From contig CANOFO010000001.1 in NCBI GenBank assembly GCA_947565305.1, positions 1 to 64,000 of the forward strand: 64,000 nt of DNA. The letters are read 5' to 3'. The stretch comes from an uncultured Lachnospiraceae bacterium. Its GTDB lineage: Bacteria; Bacillota; Clostridia; Lachnospirales; Lachnospiraceae. Below the pieces are notes generated by a model. The model was given only the letters and a program-made list of their open reading frames with translations. It made no database searches and was not told the origin of the DNA. The first letter of the stretch is position 1. Every line of letters starts with the position of its first letter. A program made the position numbers and the translations under genes. This document shows positions 44,313 through 54,400 of the stretch, one piece after another.

Positions 44313-44339
44313 AAAAGCGTTGCCGCAAGGCAGCGCTTT
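44313..44339 (-). terminator. Probable terminator of the amidohydrolase gene
   Basis: An 11-bp stem (44314-44324 with 44329-44339), one A-C mismatch on the minus-strand RNA, GCAA-type loop, then TTTT within CGCTTTTGGGG. It lies about 50 bp past the stop at 44388. Confidence 0.6.
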
Positions 44340-44387
44340 CCTTCCATAATAAGGCAATTTTCTATTTTTGCACACATTCTCCCTACG

Positions 44388-45584
44388 TTAAGGGAGTTTT
44401 TTATCCTTTGACACATTTTCCAGGGCATATGTTACCTTTCCGTCAATCACAACATATTGAATAACGGTAGACGACACCATAGGATTGCCGGCTGCAATCA
44501 CAAAATCGCCATCTTTGCCAACTTCCAGAGAACCCACCCGCTCTTCCACCCCGATATGCCTGGCTGCATTGAGTGTGATTGCCTGTAAGGCATCAAATTC
44601 ATCCATGCCGGATTTTACAGCAAGCCCGGCGCACAATGCCAGATATTGCTGGGGAATCACCGGGGAATCCGTAATAATGGATACCTGACAGCCGGCACGC
44701 GCAAGGTCTCCTGGCGTGGTAAAACTCCTATTCTTCAATTCAAACTTCGTAGCATGTCCGAGTGTGGGGCCCACGGCCACCGGATATCCTTCTTTTGCCA
44801 AATCATCTACTATCAGTGACCCATCCGTACAGTGGTCAAGTGTAAGACGCAGGTGGAATTCCTTGGCAATACGGATTGCCGTATAAATATCATTTGCCTG
44901 ATGGACATGGGCTTTTAGCGGCAGCAAGCCTTCAATTACCGGAATCAGCGCTTCCAGCCTGGGGTCAAAAGCCGGGGACTTTAGGACATCACTTTCGGCG
45001 GCTTCCTTCCTTGCCAGATAATCCTGCGTCCTTTCCAACATAATCCTTAGCTTGGAAGCAGTGCTCATGCGGGAATAATTATCTTTATCTTTATAACAGG
45101 TCTTGGGATTTTCCCCAAAAGCACATTTCATGGCAACTTTCTCTTTGATGACCATATCATCAATCCGTTTTCCTGCCGTCTTATAAGCCGTAAAGGTCCC
45201 GCCCAGCACATTCGCGCTTCCCGGACCTGCCGCCACACAGGTAACGCCTCCCTCCATAGCAAGGCGGAGGCTTTCATCCTGCGGATTGATGCCATCAATC
45301 GCAGAAAGCTGCGGCGTCAGGGAATCTGTCACCTCATTGTAATCCGCTCCTTCAAATCCCACACCATAGCCATCTAACCCCAAATGGCAGTGCGCTTCCA
45401 CAAAACCAGGATACACCTGCAAACCAGCCGCATCTATCGTTTTTGCCCTCTTAATTCCCCTGCTTTTGAGCACTGGGGCAATTTCCGTAATTTTCCCATT
45501 CTCTACCAGGATATCTGCCACAAAAGGTTTACGCTGGACAGCGTCATGAATCCATCCTTGCTGAATCACCAGTTTTTCTTTCAT
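44388..45584 (-). CDS. Amidohydrolase (imidazolonepropionase/dihydroorotase-like superfamily)
   Basis: A 398-aa metal-dependent hydrolase. After an N-terminal beta domain it has the metal site HCHLG (H65, H67) following YPGFVEA, then KAHVHQA and LDHC later His residues, and the catalytic Asp in SIITDSPVIP. The C-terminal part has LNAARHIGVEERVGSLEVGKDGDFVIAAGNP, the usual return to the beta domain. The exact substrate, a cyclic amide or N-acyl compound, is unknown. The ATG at 45584 is preceded by AAAGGAGG; the longer frame to 45770 crosses the terminator of the next gene and is not used. It is probably monocistronic. Confidence 0.85.
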   Translation of the reverse strand: MKEKLVIQQGWIHDAVQRKPFVADILVENGKITEIAPVLKSRGIKRAKTIDAAGLQVYPGFVEAHCHLGLDGYGVGFEGADYNEVTDSLTPQLSAIDGINPQDESLRLAMEGGVTCVAAGPGSANVLGGTFTAYKTAGKRIDDMVIKEKVAMKCAFGENPKTCYKDKDNYSRMSTASKLRIMLERTQDYLARKEAAESDVLKSPAFDPRLEALIPVIEGLLPLKAHVHQANDIYTAIRIAKEFHLRLTLDHCTDGSLIVDDLAKEGYPVAVGPTLGHATKFELKNRSFTTPGDLARAGCQVSIITDSPVIPQQYLALCAGLAVKSGMDEFDALQAITLNAARHIGVEERVGSLEVGKDGDFVIAAGNPMVSSTVIQYVVIDGKVTYALENVSKDKKLP

Positions 45585-45700
45585 ATTTCCTGTTCCTCCT
45601 TTCGGATGACTTCTCTTATTTAGTATGTCAGGTTGTACAGGAAATAATTCCCTGAGGAAAAATGTAAAAAAGCTGGACATTTCCAATAAGATAAACAAGA

Positions 45701-45738
45701 CTGCCGCACCTGGCTGGATTTCCCAGCCAGTGCGGCAG
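45701..45738 (-). terminator. Terminator of the GH127 gene
   Basis: A 15-bp stem with one bulged base (CTGCCGCA...CTGGCTG with CAGCCAGTGCGGCAG, 45701-45717 with 45724-45738), followed on the minus strand by the T-rich TCTTGTTTATC. It lies 37 bp past the stop. Confidence 0.8.
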
Positions 45739-45774
45739 CCCCATTGCTGCTTCATCTGCTTAAATCGCAAAATG

Positions 45775-48700
45775 TCATTTTACCGTAACTTTAATCTTCT
45801 TAGTCTTCTTATTGAAGGTCTTAATTGTAATTGTCGTTGTGCCTTTCTTCTTAGCTTTTACTACACCGCTCTTGCTTACGGTAGCAACTTTCTTCTTGGA
45901 AGAGCTGTAAGTAATCTTATTGCTCGCCGTTCCCTTAGGCAAGGTTACCTTAAAGGTTCCTTTTTTGCCTTTTTTGAGCGTTACTTTATTTTTCTTGACT
46001 GCTTTCTTATTGAAAGTAACCTTGGAAATCTTCTTAGGCGCTTTCTTAATGGTAATATTAAACACCTTCGCCTTATTTCCAGTACTTGGAATGGCTTTGA
46101 CAACAACAGTTCCCGCTTTCTTTGCTTTCACTACACCCTTCGTGCTCACGGTAGCAACATTCGCATCTGAGCTCAGATATGTGCAGTTCTTGGTCTTTAC
46201 GGAATATGTCTCGCCCACACCTAAAGTGACTTTCTTGGTAGAAGAAGCTGCCAGGGCCACAAGCCCTTTCACTGCTGTATCCAGATTGTTCTTCGCCGTA
46301 TTTACCTGTGCCTGTGTTGCTTTCGCATCCTTTGCAACATTCTGTGCTGCTGTAAGGGCTGTTGTAAGTTTTGTCCAGGTTGCCGGCGTGTAGTCAATCT
46401 GCTTCTTTGCCGTTGCTGCCGTAATAGATGCGTTCAGGGCATTCTTGTCAACCGTAGTCTGCGGAGGCGGAGTTACAGTGCCTTTCTTCTCAAGATTAGC
46501 AGCGGCTTCTTCCAACATAACCTGCATTTCATCAATCATCGCCTGGCTGGTCTCTCCAGCGGCTAATGCATTCTTAACTGTTTCCAAAACCTGCATGTAA
46601 GCCGCCCAGCTTTCTGGTGTATATTCAGATTCCTTGTATGAACCTGCTGCTTGAAGGGTCTGATTCAGTTTATCAGAAGATGCACTGCTTGCTACTTTCT
46701 CCAGCTTCAATTTCGCTGTATCCAGAGAAATCTTAGCAGCATTGATCATTTTCTCTCCCGGGTCTTCTGATTCACAGACAGCTTTCACTTCGTCCAGCGT
46801 ATATACGAACCGCTTCCAGCTTTCCGGCGTATAATCAGCCTCATTGTAAGCATCTGCCTGTGCTTTTAACTCATTGACTGCATCTGCAGTTGCTTTTTTA
46901 TCCAGCTTGGACTCGACGGCAGCCAGACCGCTCATTGCTTCGTCTACGTCATTCTGTCCTGGTCCATTACTATTTGCCACGCTGCTTGCCTTATCAAATG
47001 CAGGCTCAAATTTCGCCCAGCTTGCTGCTGTGTATTCGGACTCTTTTCCGGTATAAGAGCTTACTGCTGATTTCAAGGCATTCACAGATGCCGTATCTGC
47101 TTTTGCATCCAGGTTCTTTGCTGCTGTTTCCAAGGTTTTCTTTGCTGCATTTATCTCGCTCTTGCCAGCTCCGCTGCTTATTAATGCCTCTGCGGCATCT
47201 AAAGTTTTCTTGAACTCTGTCCAGCTTGCTGCAGAATACGTTGACTCCTGGGCTTTGTATTCATTCACCATAGTCTGTAATGACTGCACTGTTGCCGCAT
47301 CTGCTTTTTTATCCAGCTTATTATATGCATCTGCTACTGCTTTCTGCGCTGTCTTGATTTCTATCAGTCCGGCATCGTTCTTAGCTGCTACTGCTTTCGC
47401 TGCTGTAATTGCCGACTGCAGGTTATTCCAGCTTTCTGCAATATAGTCCGCCTGTACCATAGATGACAGATTCGTTTCAACTTCCGTTATCTGATCCGTC
47501 AGTTCTTTTTTCTCTGCTGCAGAAGCCGTGAAATCCCCAGTCAGCTTCCAGTCAAAGACTGCAATTGGAATTCTCTTTGTGCCTGATTTCTGATGGTCTG
47601 CCGTAACACGGATCTTAGAAGTTTCTACCTCTGCAAATGAACTTTCGATTCTATATGTCGCTTCCTCTACTTTTACAAAGTTCCATTCACCCTGCTTCGT
47701 TACCTCTGCCCAGCTGCCGTCTTCCTTTGCGTATTCAATTTTAATGCCATTCGGAACAACCACTCCGCCGCCATCGTCATAGAAGTCAACGGTTGAACCG
47801 TTAAGTTTTACCTTTTTCTCACCAAAATCATACTGTATCCATTGGTCTGCCGACGGCCCTGCAGCAGTCCAGCCATTCCAGAATGAACCTGGCGTATTGT
47901 CCTTAAACTTATCTGGTCCCTGCGCGTTTGCATCGTAACCTGCAGCTGCAGTCGGCGTTGCATAGTCACGAAGCTGCGGTACGGTCACGCTGGGAATGGC
48001 CGGTTTGCCATCATCCGGCGATACGCCCGGATCCGGCTCTTCCGACTCTGCATCTATTGCCGTTGTCCAAATCAGCATCTTGGAAGAATTATTCTTTGGT
48101 TCCGTCAATCCCGGTGTGTATTCCGCATCGTCCCCGCGGTTATTCCAAGCATAGTAAGGAATTGCCTGCAATTTAGCGTCTACCAGACCGCTGCCGGTGT
48201 TATATTTCACATTACCGGTAATCTCTACCACGCCATTTAATAAATTCTCCTTATATTCTGCAGTAAGCTCAGCATCTCTCGGAATTACAAAGTTCAATGG
48301 GTTAAAATTACTGATTTCCGAGTTAAGCTGTGCATTGCCGGCCTTTTCCATACAATATACAACCGGTCCCCTCTGGAGGGCAATTTTTCCCTGAGTGGAT
48401 TCCACCAACGGATGCGACTCTGTCTTGCGGATTTCCATAGGCATATTGATTTGCACTACATCGCCGGCCTGCCATGTCCTGTCAATAGCAACATAGCCTT
48501 TATTTGCCTTAGCAGTCACAGTCTCATTGCCAACTTTAATCGTTACATTTTTATTTTCTTGCTCATTTACCCATCCCGGAATACGGATTTTCATGGTAAA
48601 CTTTTTGGATGCTGCCGGATTGACAGTCATCTTCACGGTTCCTTCCCATGGATATTTCGTCTCCTGTTTTAAGCCAACCTGGGTACCGCCTACATTGACT

Positions 48701-51258
48701 TTACCTTCGCTTCCGGCATACATGTTCACAAATACCGTATCGTTGTGGACGGTATACATGTAGCCGCTTGCCGCTGCGATTGTACGCATCAGGTTCGGCG
48801 GGCAGCATGCGCACCCAAACCATGGGGAACGTGCATTTCCATTGCTTACTTCCAGCAATGTGCTGTAATAGAAACGGTTGCCATCTAAGTTCGTTCCTAC
48901 CAGAATCGAGTTATAAAGATTCGTTTCAATCATATCTGCATATTTTCCATCTTCATGCAGCAGGTTCATCCTCTGGTTCCAGTTAGCTGCTGCAATGGAT
49001 GCGCAGATTTCTGCATAAGACTGGTTCGGCGGCAGTACATAGTCTGGTCCGTATCCTTCGGAACTGGCTCCCGGAGCCGTTGTGCCGATTCCGCCCGTGA
49101 TATAAGTCTTCTTGCTTGTTACAGATTCCCAGATAGTATCCAGGCTGTTCAGGTAATCTTCTCTGTCGGTATTTCCTTCCGGCAGCATGGTGGCAATATC
49201 CGTGATGCCCGTATAGAAATAGTTAGCACGTACGGAATGGCCGACTGCCTCCGTCTCATCCTTAAACGGCGTCTTATCCTGGGAATATTTGCCTTCTTCC
49301 CATGCCTCATAACCGCTTTCACGCAGGCTGCTGTCCTCTCCACGCCGATTAATCAATGTCCTTACGGTATCATAATAATCCTGTCCGGCTCCCTGACCTT
49401 CATATTCTTCTGCCAGTTTGCCAAATTTTACCATTGCAAGCTCTATCTCTTCATGTCCTGGAACCTCATGTCTGGTTCCTGCTGGTCCAAAGGTCGACAC
49501 GATATGGTCAGCAAACCGTTTACCTGCCACATACAGCCTGTAATCCGGTTCTCCGATTCCTTCGCGGTAGCGTGTATAGGCAACTACGCCCTCCAGAAAA
49601 TGCCCTGCATTGTACATCTCATGGTTTGCAAAGTTCAGCCAACGGTGTGTTCCCTGAGAACCGCCTCCGGCAGCGTTCTTACCACGCAAAGTAAAATATG
49701 TATCAATATAACCGTCTGCATACTGTACTTTCTCAATCTTTTCAATCCATGAATTCAGCTTCTCTGCCAAAAATGCTCTTGTCTCAACCATCTCTTCATC
49801 TGTCGCATTCTGGGTTGCAGAAAGTGTATAGGAAATAGCCTCTATACTCTTATAAATATCAGAATCCTGGAATACATATCCGCTAAACTCGCCGTAATCT
49901 CCCTCTCCGTTCAGTTTCTTAATGGAATTGTCATAGTTCGGCTCTCCGCCGGATGCCTGTTCAATCTCGTAAATTGCCTTTTTCAATGATGCTTTGGCAT
50001 TTACTTCCTGCTTAGGCGCCCAAAAAACATCATTGAGCTGCACGTTCTCAAACGTAACGCTGCTGTTGGATTCTGCTGCTGACACAGCATCCTTGACAGT
50101 TATCATTGCAGTTGCACTATAGTTCTTCCCGCCATGCGTTGCCGTTCCACTTACACGGAAACTGGTTCCTTCCTTGCCCTTCGCATATTTTGCCGGGTCC
50201 ACCTTTTCCCAGGTAACCGGAATTAATTTGGAATTGAATTCCTCTGCAAAATCGAATTCGGGCTTTGTCGTACTCTTCAAAGATGGCGTCGGGTCGTCAA
50301 ACTGTATCCCATTCGCTACTACAGAATCAGGAAGGATTGGTGCAACTCCGGCTGCTGTTGATGTCTTATAGACATCAATACTTTTCACCTTATCATTACG
50401 TACATTAATATTAAATTCCGTTTCTTTCGTAATGCCTTCATTGCTTACGGCAAGCTTCAGCTTTGCCGCACCCTCTTTCAATCCTTTCAAATCTACAGTG
50501 TCCTTATTATCAGCGCCTTGAATAGCTGCTACGTCCGCAGGCTCAACAGACCACTTATAAGTTGATTGCGATGCCAATCCAGTCGGTACTGTACCTCCAT
50601 TATAAGTCAATACCTCATCCACAATCAACTTACTGCTGCCGATAATCTTTGCCTGTGTAAGCTCTTCTTTGATGCTGCCGGCATACACTTCCCACTCGCT
50701 GATGCCAACGCCCGTATCGCCCTGCACATTTCTTGTCACTTTCATGCGCAAGGCTGTGGTAGTTATGGGATTCTCAAAATTGACAATATTCCAGATTGGT
50801 GTGCCTTGTCCGTTTGTTTCCCCATGTTCAACTCCTACATTGGGAAGCGGTTTCCAATCCTCACCGTCCTTATACTCCAAGGTAGCGTTAGACGGCCATG
50901 TAACTCCTCCGCCATCGGACCACCACAGTACGCGCATGGAAGACATCGTCTGCGCGGTACTCCAAGTCAGAGTTATCGGCAGCGGATAACCGGATTCCGG
51001 TCCCCCATAACTATTCCAGCTGCTAGTAGCATCGCGTCCTGCCAACGTACCGTCATTAATCTTATCAGGGCTGATACCATAAACATTGGTATAACCTGCT
51101 TCTGCTTTGGCACTCAATGCAAGGTTGGTCCCCAACTCAGAATCGGCTGCCCTGACAATACCTGCCGTTACGCCTTCCTCCGCCTTCAACGTTGTTGCAG
51201 GCAGCATTGTGAATACCATAGCCATGCTCAATATCATGGCTAAGACTCTTCGTTTCAT
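45775..51258 (-). CDS. Secreted GH127 beta-L-arabinofuranosidase with F5/8C, FIVAR and Big_2 domains
   Basis: A 1827-aa exported enzyme. Signal peptide 1-27 (MKRRVLAMILSMAMVFTMLPATTLKAEE). Residues 40-200 form an F5/8-type-C-like carbohydrate-binding domain; 205-395 are Ig-like. About 400-1095 is the GH127 barrel, with the Zn-site motifs YAEICAS (Glu and Cys) and WFGCACCPPN (Cys pair), which hold the nucleophilic Cys in HypBA1. A second F5/8C-like domain follows, then at least six FIVAR-like repeats of about 70 residues, and two Big_2-like domains ending in a Lys-rich tail. It should release terminal beta-L-arabinofuranose from plant or extensin glycans at the cell surface. ATG 51258, seven bases after AGGAGG, is the start. 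Confidence 0.88.
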   Translation of the reverse strand: MKRRVLAMILSMAMVFTMLPATTLKAEEGVTAGIVRAADSELGTNLALSAKAEAGYTNVYGISPDKINDGTLAGRDATSSWNSYGGPESGYPLPITLTWSTAQTMSSMRVLWWSDGGGVTWPSNATLEYKDGEDWKPLPNVGVEHGETNGQGTPIWNIVNFENPITTTALRMKVTRNVQGDTGVGISEWEVYAGSIKEELTQAKIIGSSKLIVDEVLTYNGGTVPTGLASQSTYKWSVEPADVAAIQGADNKDTVDLKGLKEGAAKLKLAVSNEGITKETEFNINVRNDKVKSIDVYKTSTAAGVAPILPDSVVANGIQFDDPTPSLKSTTKPEFDFAEEFNSKLIPVTWEKVDPAKYAKGKEGTSFRVSGTATHGGKNYSATAMITVKDAVSAAESNSSVTFENVQLNDVFWAPKQEVNAKASLKKAIYEIEQASGGEPNYDNSIKKLNGEGDYGEFSGYVFQDSDIYKSIEAISYTLSATQNATDEEMVETRAFLAEKLNSWIEKIEKVQYADGYIDTYFTLRGKNAAGGGSQGTHRWLNFANHEMYNAGHFLEGVVAYTRYREGIGEPDYRLYVAGKRFADHIVSTFGPAGTRHEVPGHEEIELAMVKFGKLAEEYEGQGAGQDYYDTVRTLINRRGEDSSLRESGYEAWEEGKYSQDKTPFKDETEAVGHSVRANYFYTGITDIATMLPEGNTDREDYLNSLDTIWESVTSKKTYITGGIGTTAPGASSEGYGPDYVLPPNQSYAEICASIAAANWNQRMNLLHEDGKYADMIETNLYNSILVGTNLDGNRFYYSTLLEVSNGNARSPWFGCACCPPNLMRTIAAASGYMYTVHNDTVFVNMYAGSEGKVNVGGTQVGLKQETKYPWEGTVKMTVNPAASKKFTMKIRIPGWVNEQENKNVTIKVGNETVTAKANKGYVAIDRTWQAGDVVQINMPMEIRKTESHPLVESTQGKIALQRGPVVYCMEKAGNAQLNSEISNFNPLNFVIPRDAELTAEYKENLLNGVVEITGNVKYNTGSGLVDAKLQAIPYYAWNNRGDDAEYTPGLTEPKNNSSKMLIWTTAIDAESEEPDPGVSPDDGKPAIPSVTVPQLRDYATPTAAAGYDANAQGPDKFKDNTPGSFWNGWTAAGPSADQWIQYDFGEKKVKLNGSTVDFYDDGGGVVVPNGIKIEYAKEDGSWAEVTKQGEWNFVKVEEATYRIESSFAEVETSKIRVTADHQKSGTKRIPIAVFDWKLTGDFTASAAEKKELTDQITEVETNLSSMVQADYIAESWNNLQSAITAAKAVAAKNDAGLIEIKTAQKAVADAYNKLDKKADAATVQSLQTMVNEYKAQESTYSAASWTEFKKTLDAAEALISSGAGKSEINAAKKTLETAAKNLDAKADTASVNALKSAVSSYTGKESEYTAASWAKFEPAFDKASSVANSNGPGQNDVDEAMSGLAAVESKLDKKATADAVNELKAQADAYNEADYTPESWKRFVYTLDEVKAVCESEDPGEKMINAAKISLDTAKLKLEKVASSASSDKLNQTLQAAGSYKESEYTPESWAAYMQVLETVKNALAAGETSQAMIDEMQVMLEEAAANLEKKGTVTPPPQTTVDKNALNASITAATAKKQIDYTPATWTKLTTALTAAQNVAKDAKATQAQVNTAKNNLDTAVKGLVALAASSTKKVTLGVGETYSVKTKNCTYLSSDANVATVSTKGVVKAKKAGTVVVKAIPSTGNKAKVFNITIKKAPKKISKVTFNKKAVKKNKVTLKKGKKGTFKVTLPKGTASNKITYSSSKKKVATVSKSGVVKAKKKGTTTITIKTFNKKTKKIKVTVK

Positions 51259-51293
51259 CCTCATTCCTCCTTTTCTTTCTCATAATAATTTTA

Positions 51294-51358
51294 ATTATAT
51301 CAACTATTACAGACGTACAAAATGACACTTTTTTAAGGTTATAGCAGATATTTAAGGT
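51294..51358 (-). promoter_or_regulatory. Promoter with 28-bp conserved block, GH127 gene
   Basis: On the minus strand TTGTAC (51315-51320) and TATAAT (51294-51299) are 15 bp apart, a short spacer that usually needs an activator. A 28-bp block at 51331-51358 (25 of 28 positions equal to 54982-55009) carries two direct CCTTAAA repeats with a 19-bp period. The same layout occurs at the paralogous gene at 54906. Confidence 0.65.
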
Positions 51359-51380
51359 CAGGGGATTCATGACAAAATAA

Positions 51381-51417
51381 GACCGCCACATTTGGGGTGT
51401 CTCCGCATGTGGCAGTC
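51381..51417 (-). terminator. Terminator of the 1151-aa surface protein gene
   Basis: An 11-bp stem (51381-51391 with 51407-51417; one G-U wobble on the minus-strand RNA) followed by TTATTTTG. It begins 34 bp past the stop. Confidence 0.75.
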
Positions 51418-51450
51418 CTCTTTTACATTATCTGCATAATCTGCAAAATA

Positions 51451-54400
51451 TTATTTTACCGTAACCTTTATCTTCTTGGTCTTTTTATTAAAGGTCTTAA
51501 TAGTAATTGTCGTTGTGCCTTTCTTCTTCTTTGCCTTTACTACGCCCTTGGAATCCACTGTCGCAATTTTCTTGTTGGAAGACGTATAGGTAATTTTACT
51601 TGCTGTTCCTTTCGGCAATGTCACTCTTAACGTGCCTTTCTTTCCTTTCTTAAGGGTTACCTTATTCTTCTTTATGGCTTTCTTATTGAAAGTAACCTTG
51701 GAAATTTTCTTAGGCGCTTTCTTGATAGTGATATTGTACTGAGTTACGTTGCCGTTAATGTTGACCGCCTTAACAACAACGCTCCCTGTCTTCTTGGCTT
51801 TTACAACTCCCTTGTTGCTTACAGTTGCTTTACTGTTATCTGAGATGGCATAGGTGCAGTCCTTACCTTTTACGGAGTAACTCTCTCCTACTCCCAGAGT
51901 TACCTTCTTCTTAGAAACAACCTTCAGCTTCACAAGGGCTCTCGCAGCATTATTCAAATCCGCTGTTGCTTTGTCTACCTGCTCCTGTGTTGCCGATTTA
52001 TTTGCCAGAACAGCCTGGGCTGACTTCAACGCAGTGTCAAAGCTTTTCCAGCTTGCATCTGTATAATCTGCTTGCTTATAATTCTTGACTGCATCAACAG
52101 CTTTTGTCAATTCTGTAAAAGATGTCTGTAGAACATTTCCACCAGAAGATTTCTTCTCCAGAGCAGCAATGGCATCTGTCAGATTCTTAGCTGCTTCGTC
52201 TATAGCTTCCTTTTCTGCGTTTTCATTATCCCGAACCTCAATGGCTGCTGTCAGAGCATCTTCCACTTTCTGCCAGCTAGTTTCTGTATAAATGTCTTTC
52301 TCTGCTTTCAATGATTCTGCGTTAGTAATCGCTGTCTTCAAAGCTGTCTTATCCGGATTGGTCGGGTCTGTTCCTGGTTTTTTCTTTGCTTCGATATTGC
52401 CAATTGCTGTATTCAGGTCCGCCAACGCTGTATTTACTGCCGCCTGGTCTGCATCTTCATCATCCCTTGCGGCAATAGCTGCTGCCAGGGCTGTGTCTAA
52501 TGTTGCCCAATCAGCGTCTTCCAGATAATCCTCTTCGTTCTCTTTGAGCCCTTGTGCCTTGGTGATAGCCGCTATTAAATCCTCCTTATCTATACTTGGT
52601 TTAGTCGGATCTTCTTCTTTGTAGGATTCCACCCTGGCAATCTCTGTATTCAGATTACCCAATGCCGTATCTACTGCTGCCTGGTCCGCATTCTCATTAT
52701 TCTTTGTTGCTGTTGCTGCTGTCAGGGCTGTATCTAATGCTTCCCAATTTGCTCCCGGGTATTGTGCCTGATTTACTTTCAGCCCCTCAGCTTTGGCAAT
52801 TGCTGCTTCCAAAGCCGTCTTATCTGCTTTCTCAACTAGCGATGTGACTGCATTATTCAACGCAGCAGCCGCCTCATCTACTGCAATCTGGTCTGCCGTT
52901 TCACTGCTCTGCAGCTCTTTTGCTGCTGTAAGTGCATCCGCCACCTTTTTCCAGCTTGCCGGCGTATACTTATCTTTTTCTGGCTCTAAAGCATCTGCCG
53001 CTGTGATTGCTGCTTCTAATGCTGTTTTATCTATCTGGATGGTTCCCCCCAAAGCCACAATAGCATCTCTGAGATCTGTGTATGCTTTATCTGCCTGTGA
53101 TTTTGTGGGATTCTTATCCGCTGCCACAGCCTTAGCTGCTGTAACTGCTGCTGTAAGCGCAGCAACCTTATCTGCATCCTGCCCTGTCGTATCTAGTTCT
53201 TCTGCCTGTGTAATCAGACTATTCAAAGAGGTAAGGTCTGGCTTTACATATTTGATGCCGAGCAGTCCCCATTCATAAATGTAAGCTGCTGCTGTTGCAT
53301 TCTGAGCATTCTTTCCATTCGTAATTATGATTTTAATCTGGTTAGTTATAATCTTTGCATCAAAGTTATATTCATTGTCTTTCTCTGCCACGTAGGTCCA
53401 GCTTTCATCCGTAGGCACCGTCTTCCATTCAGAGGCATTATCATCATAATACTGGAATTCTACGCTGTCGGGGACTACCACACCACCCCTGTCATCTTTA
53501 TATCTGATAGTGGAACCAGTCAATTCCAGCTTATCTGTAAAACTATACTGAATCCAGTCTGTTTCACCTAATGGAGACTCTTGTGCAGCCGTACTTCCAT
53601 CTCTACAGCCATTCCACCCTGTAGCATCATTCTTATCCTTAGCTAAGTCTGGAACTCCTCCCCAGCCGCCTATATAGGAGGCAGTCGCCGTTGCATCTTT
53701 TGCCAAATAATCTTTTTCATAAACTACAACTGTGAATTCCTTGGTGGCAGTCCTTTTAGAATCCGAATCTAAATTATCTTTTCCGGTAACGATAGCTGTC
53801 AGCTTCACTTTCTGGCGTTCCACACCTTTTGTGACAACAGCCGTACCTCCATCCATCACAATAGCCTCATTATCAGACTGCCATGTTATGGCATATCCAT
53901 TCTTGCTGACAGTTGGAAGAGTAAATTCACCATCTACTTTCTCTGGCGTCTGTAGTAAATTGACATCAAAATCCAGAATATCCTGCTCACTCATTGTATT
54001 GATGGCATAGTCTGTTTCTTTCACGATGCCGCTTTCTGTAACTTTCAGGTGAAGCTGGGCTTGACCTTCCGCTAATGCCTTGACCGATACGTTCTTCGCA
54101 TTTGCAGCTCCCTGTATCTCAATCAAGCTTTCTGAACCGGTAGCTACAGACCATTCATAGGAAGCGGCATTTTCCAATGTCTTGGGTGAAACGCTTCCCA
54201 CATATTCCACTGTCTGCCCTACGGCAAGCTCTGTTGCTCCTGAAACTCTGGCTTCTGTAATATTCTCTTTCAGTTTGTCGGCAAAAACTTCCCACTCGCT
54301 GATTCCGACGCCCGATGGATCAGCACCAACTCTATTAATCAGCATACGCAATTCTGTGGTAGTAACCGGAGCAGAAAAATTCACGATATTCCAGACATTA

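Noticed and set aside
44227..44464. TTGACA on the plus strand and a 68-aa plus-strand frame
   Set aside because: No -10 at proper spacing was found, the peptide has no family features, and the frame runs into the amidohydrolase gene antisense.
50566..51243. Plus-strand 225-aa frame opposite the GH127 signal-peptide region
   Set aside because: Antisense frame without a ribosome site or recognisable domain. The minus frame has a signal peptide and lectin-like domain.
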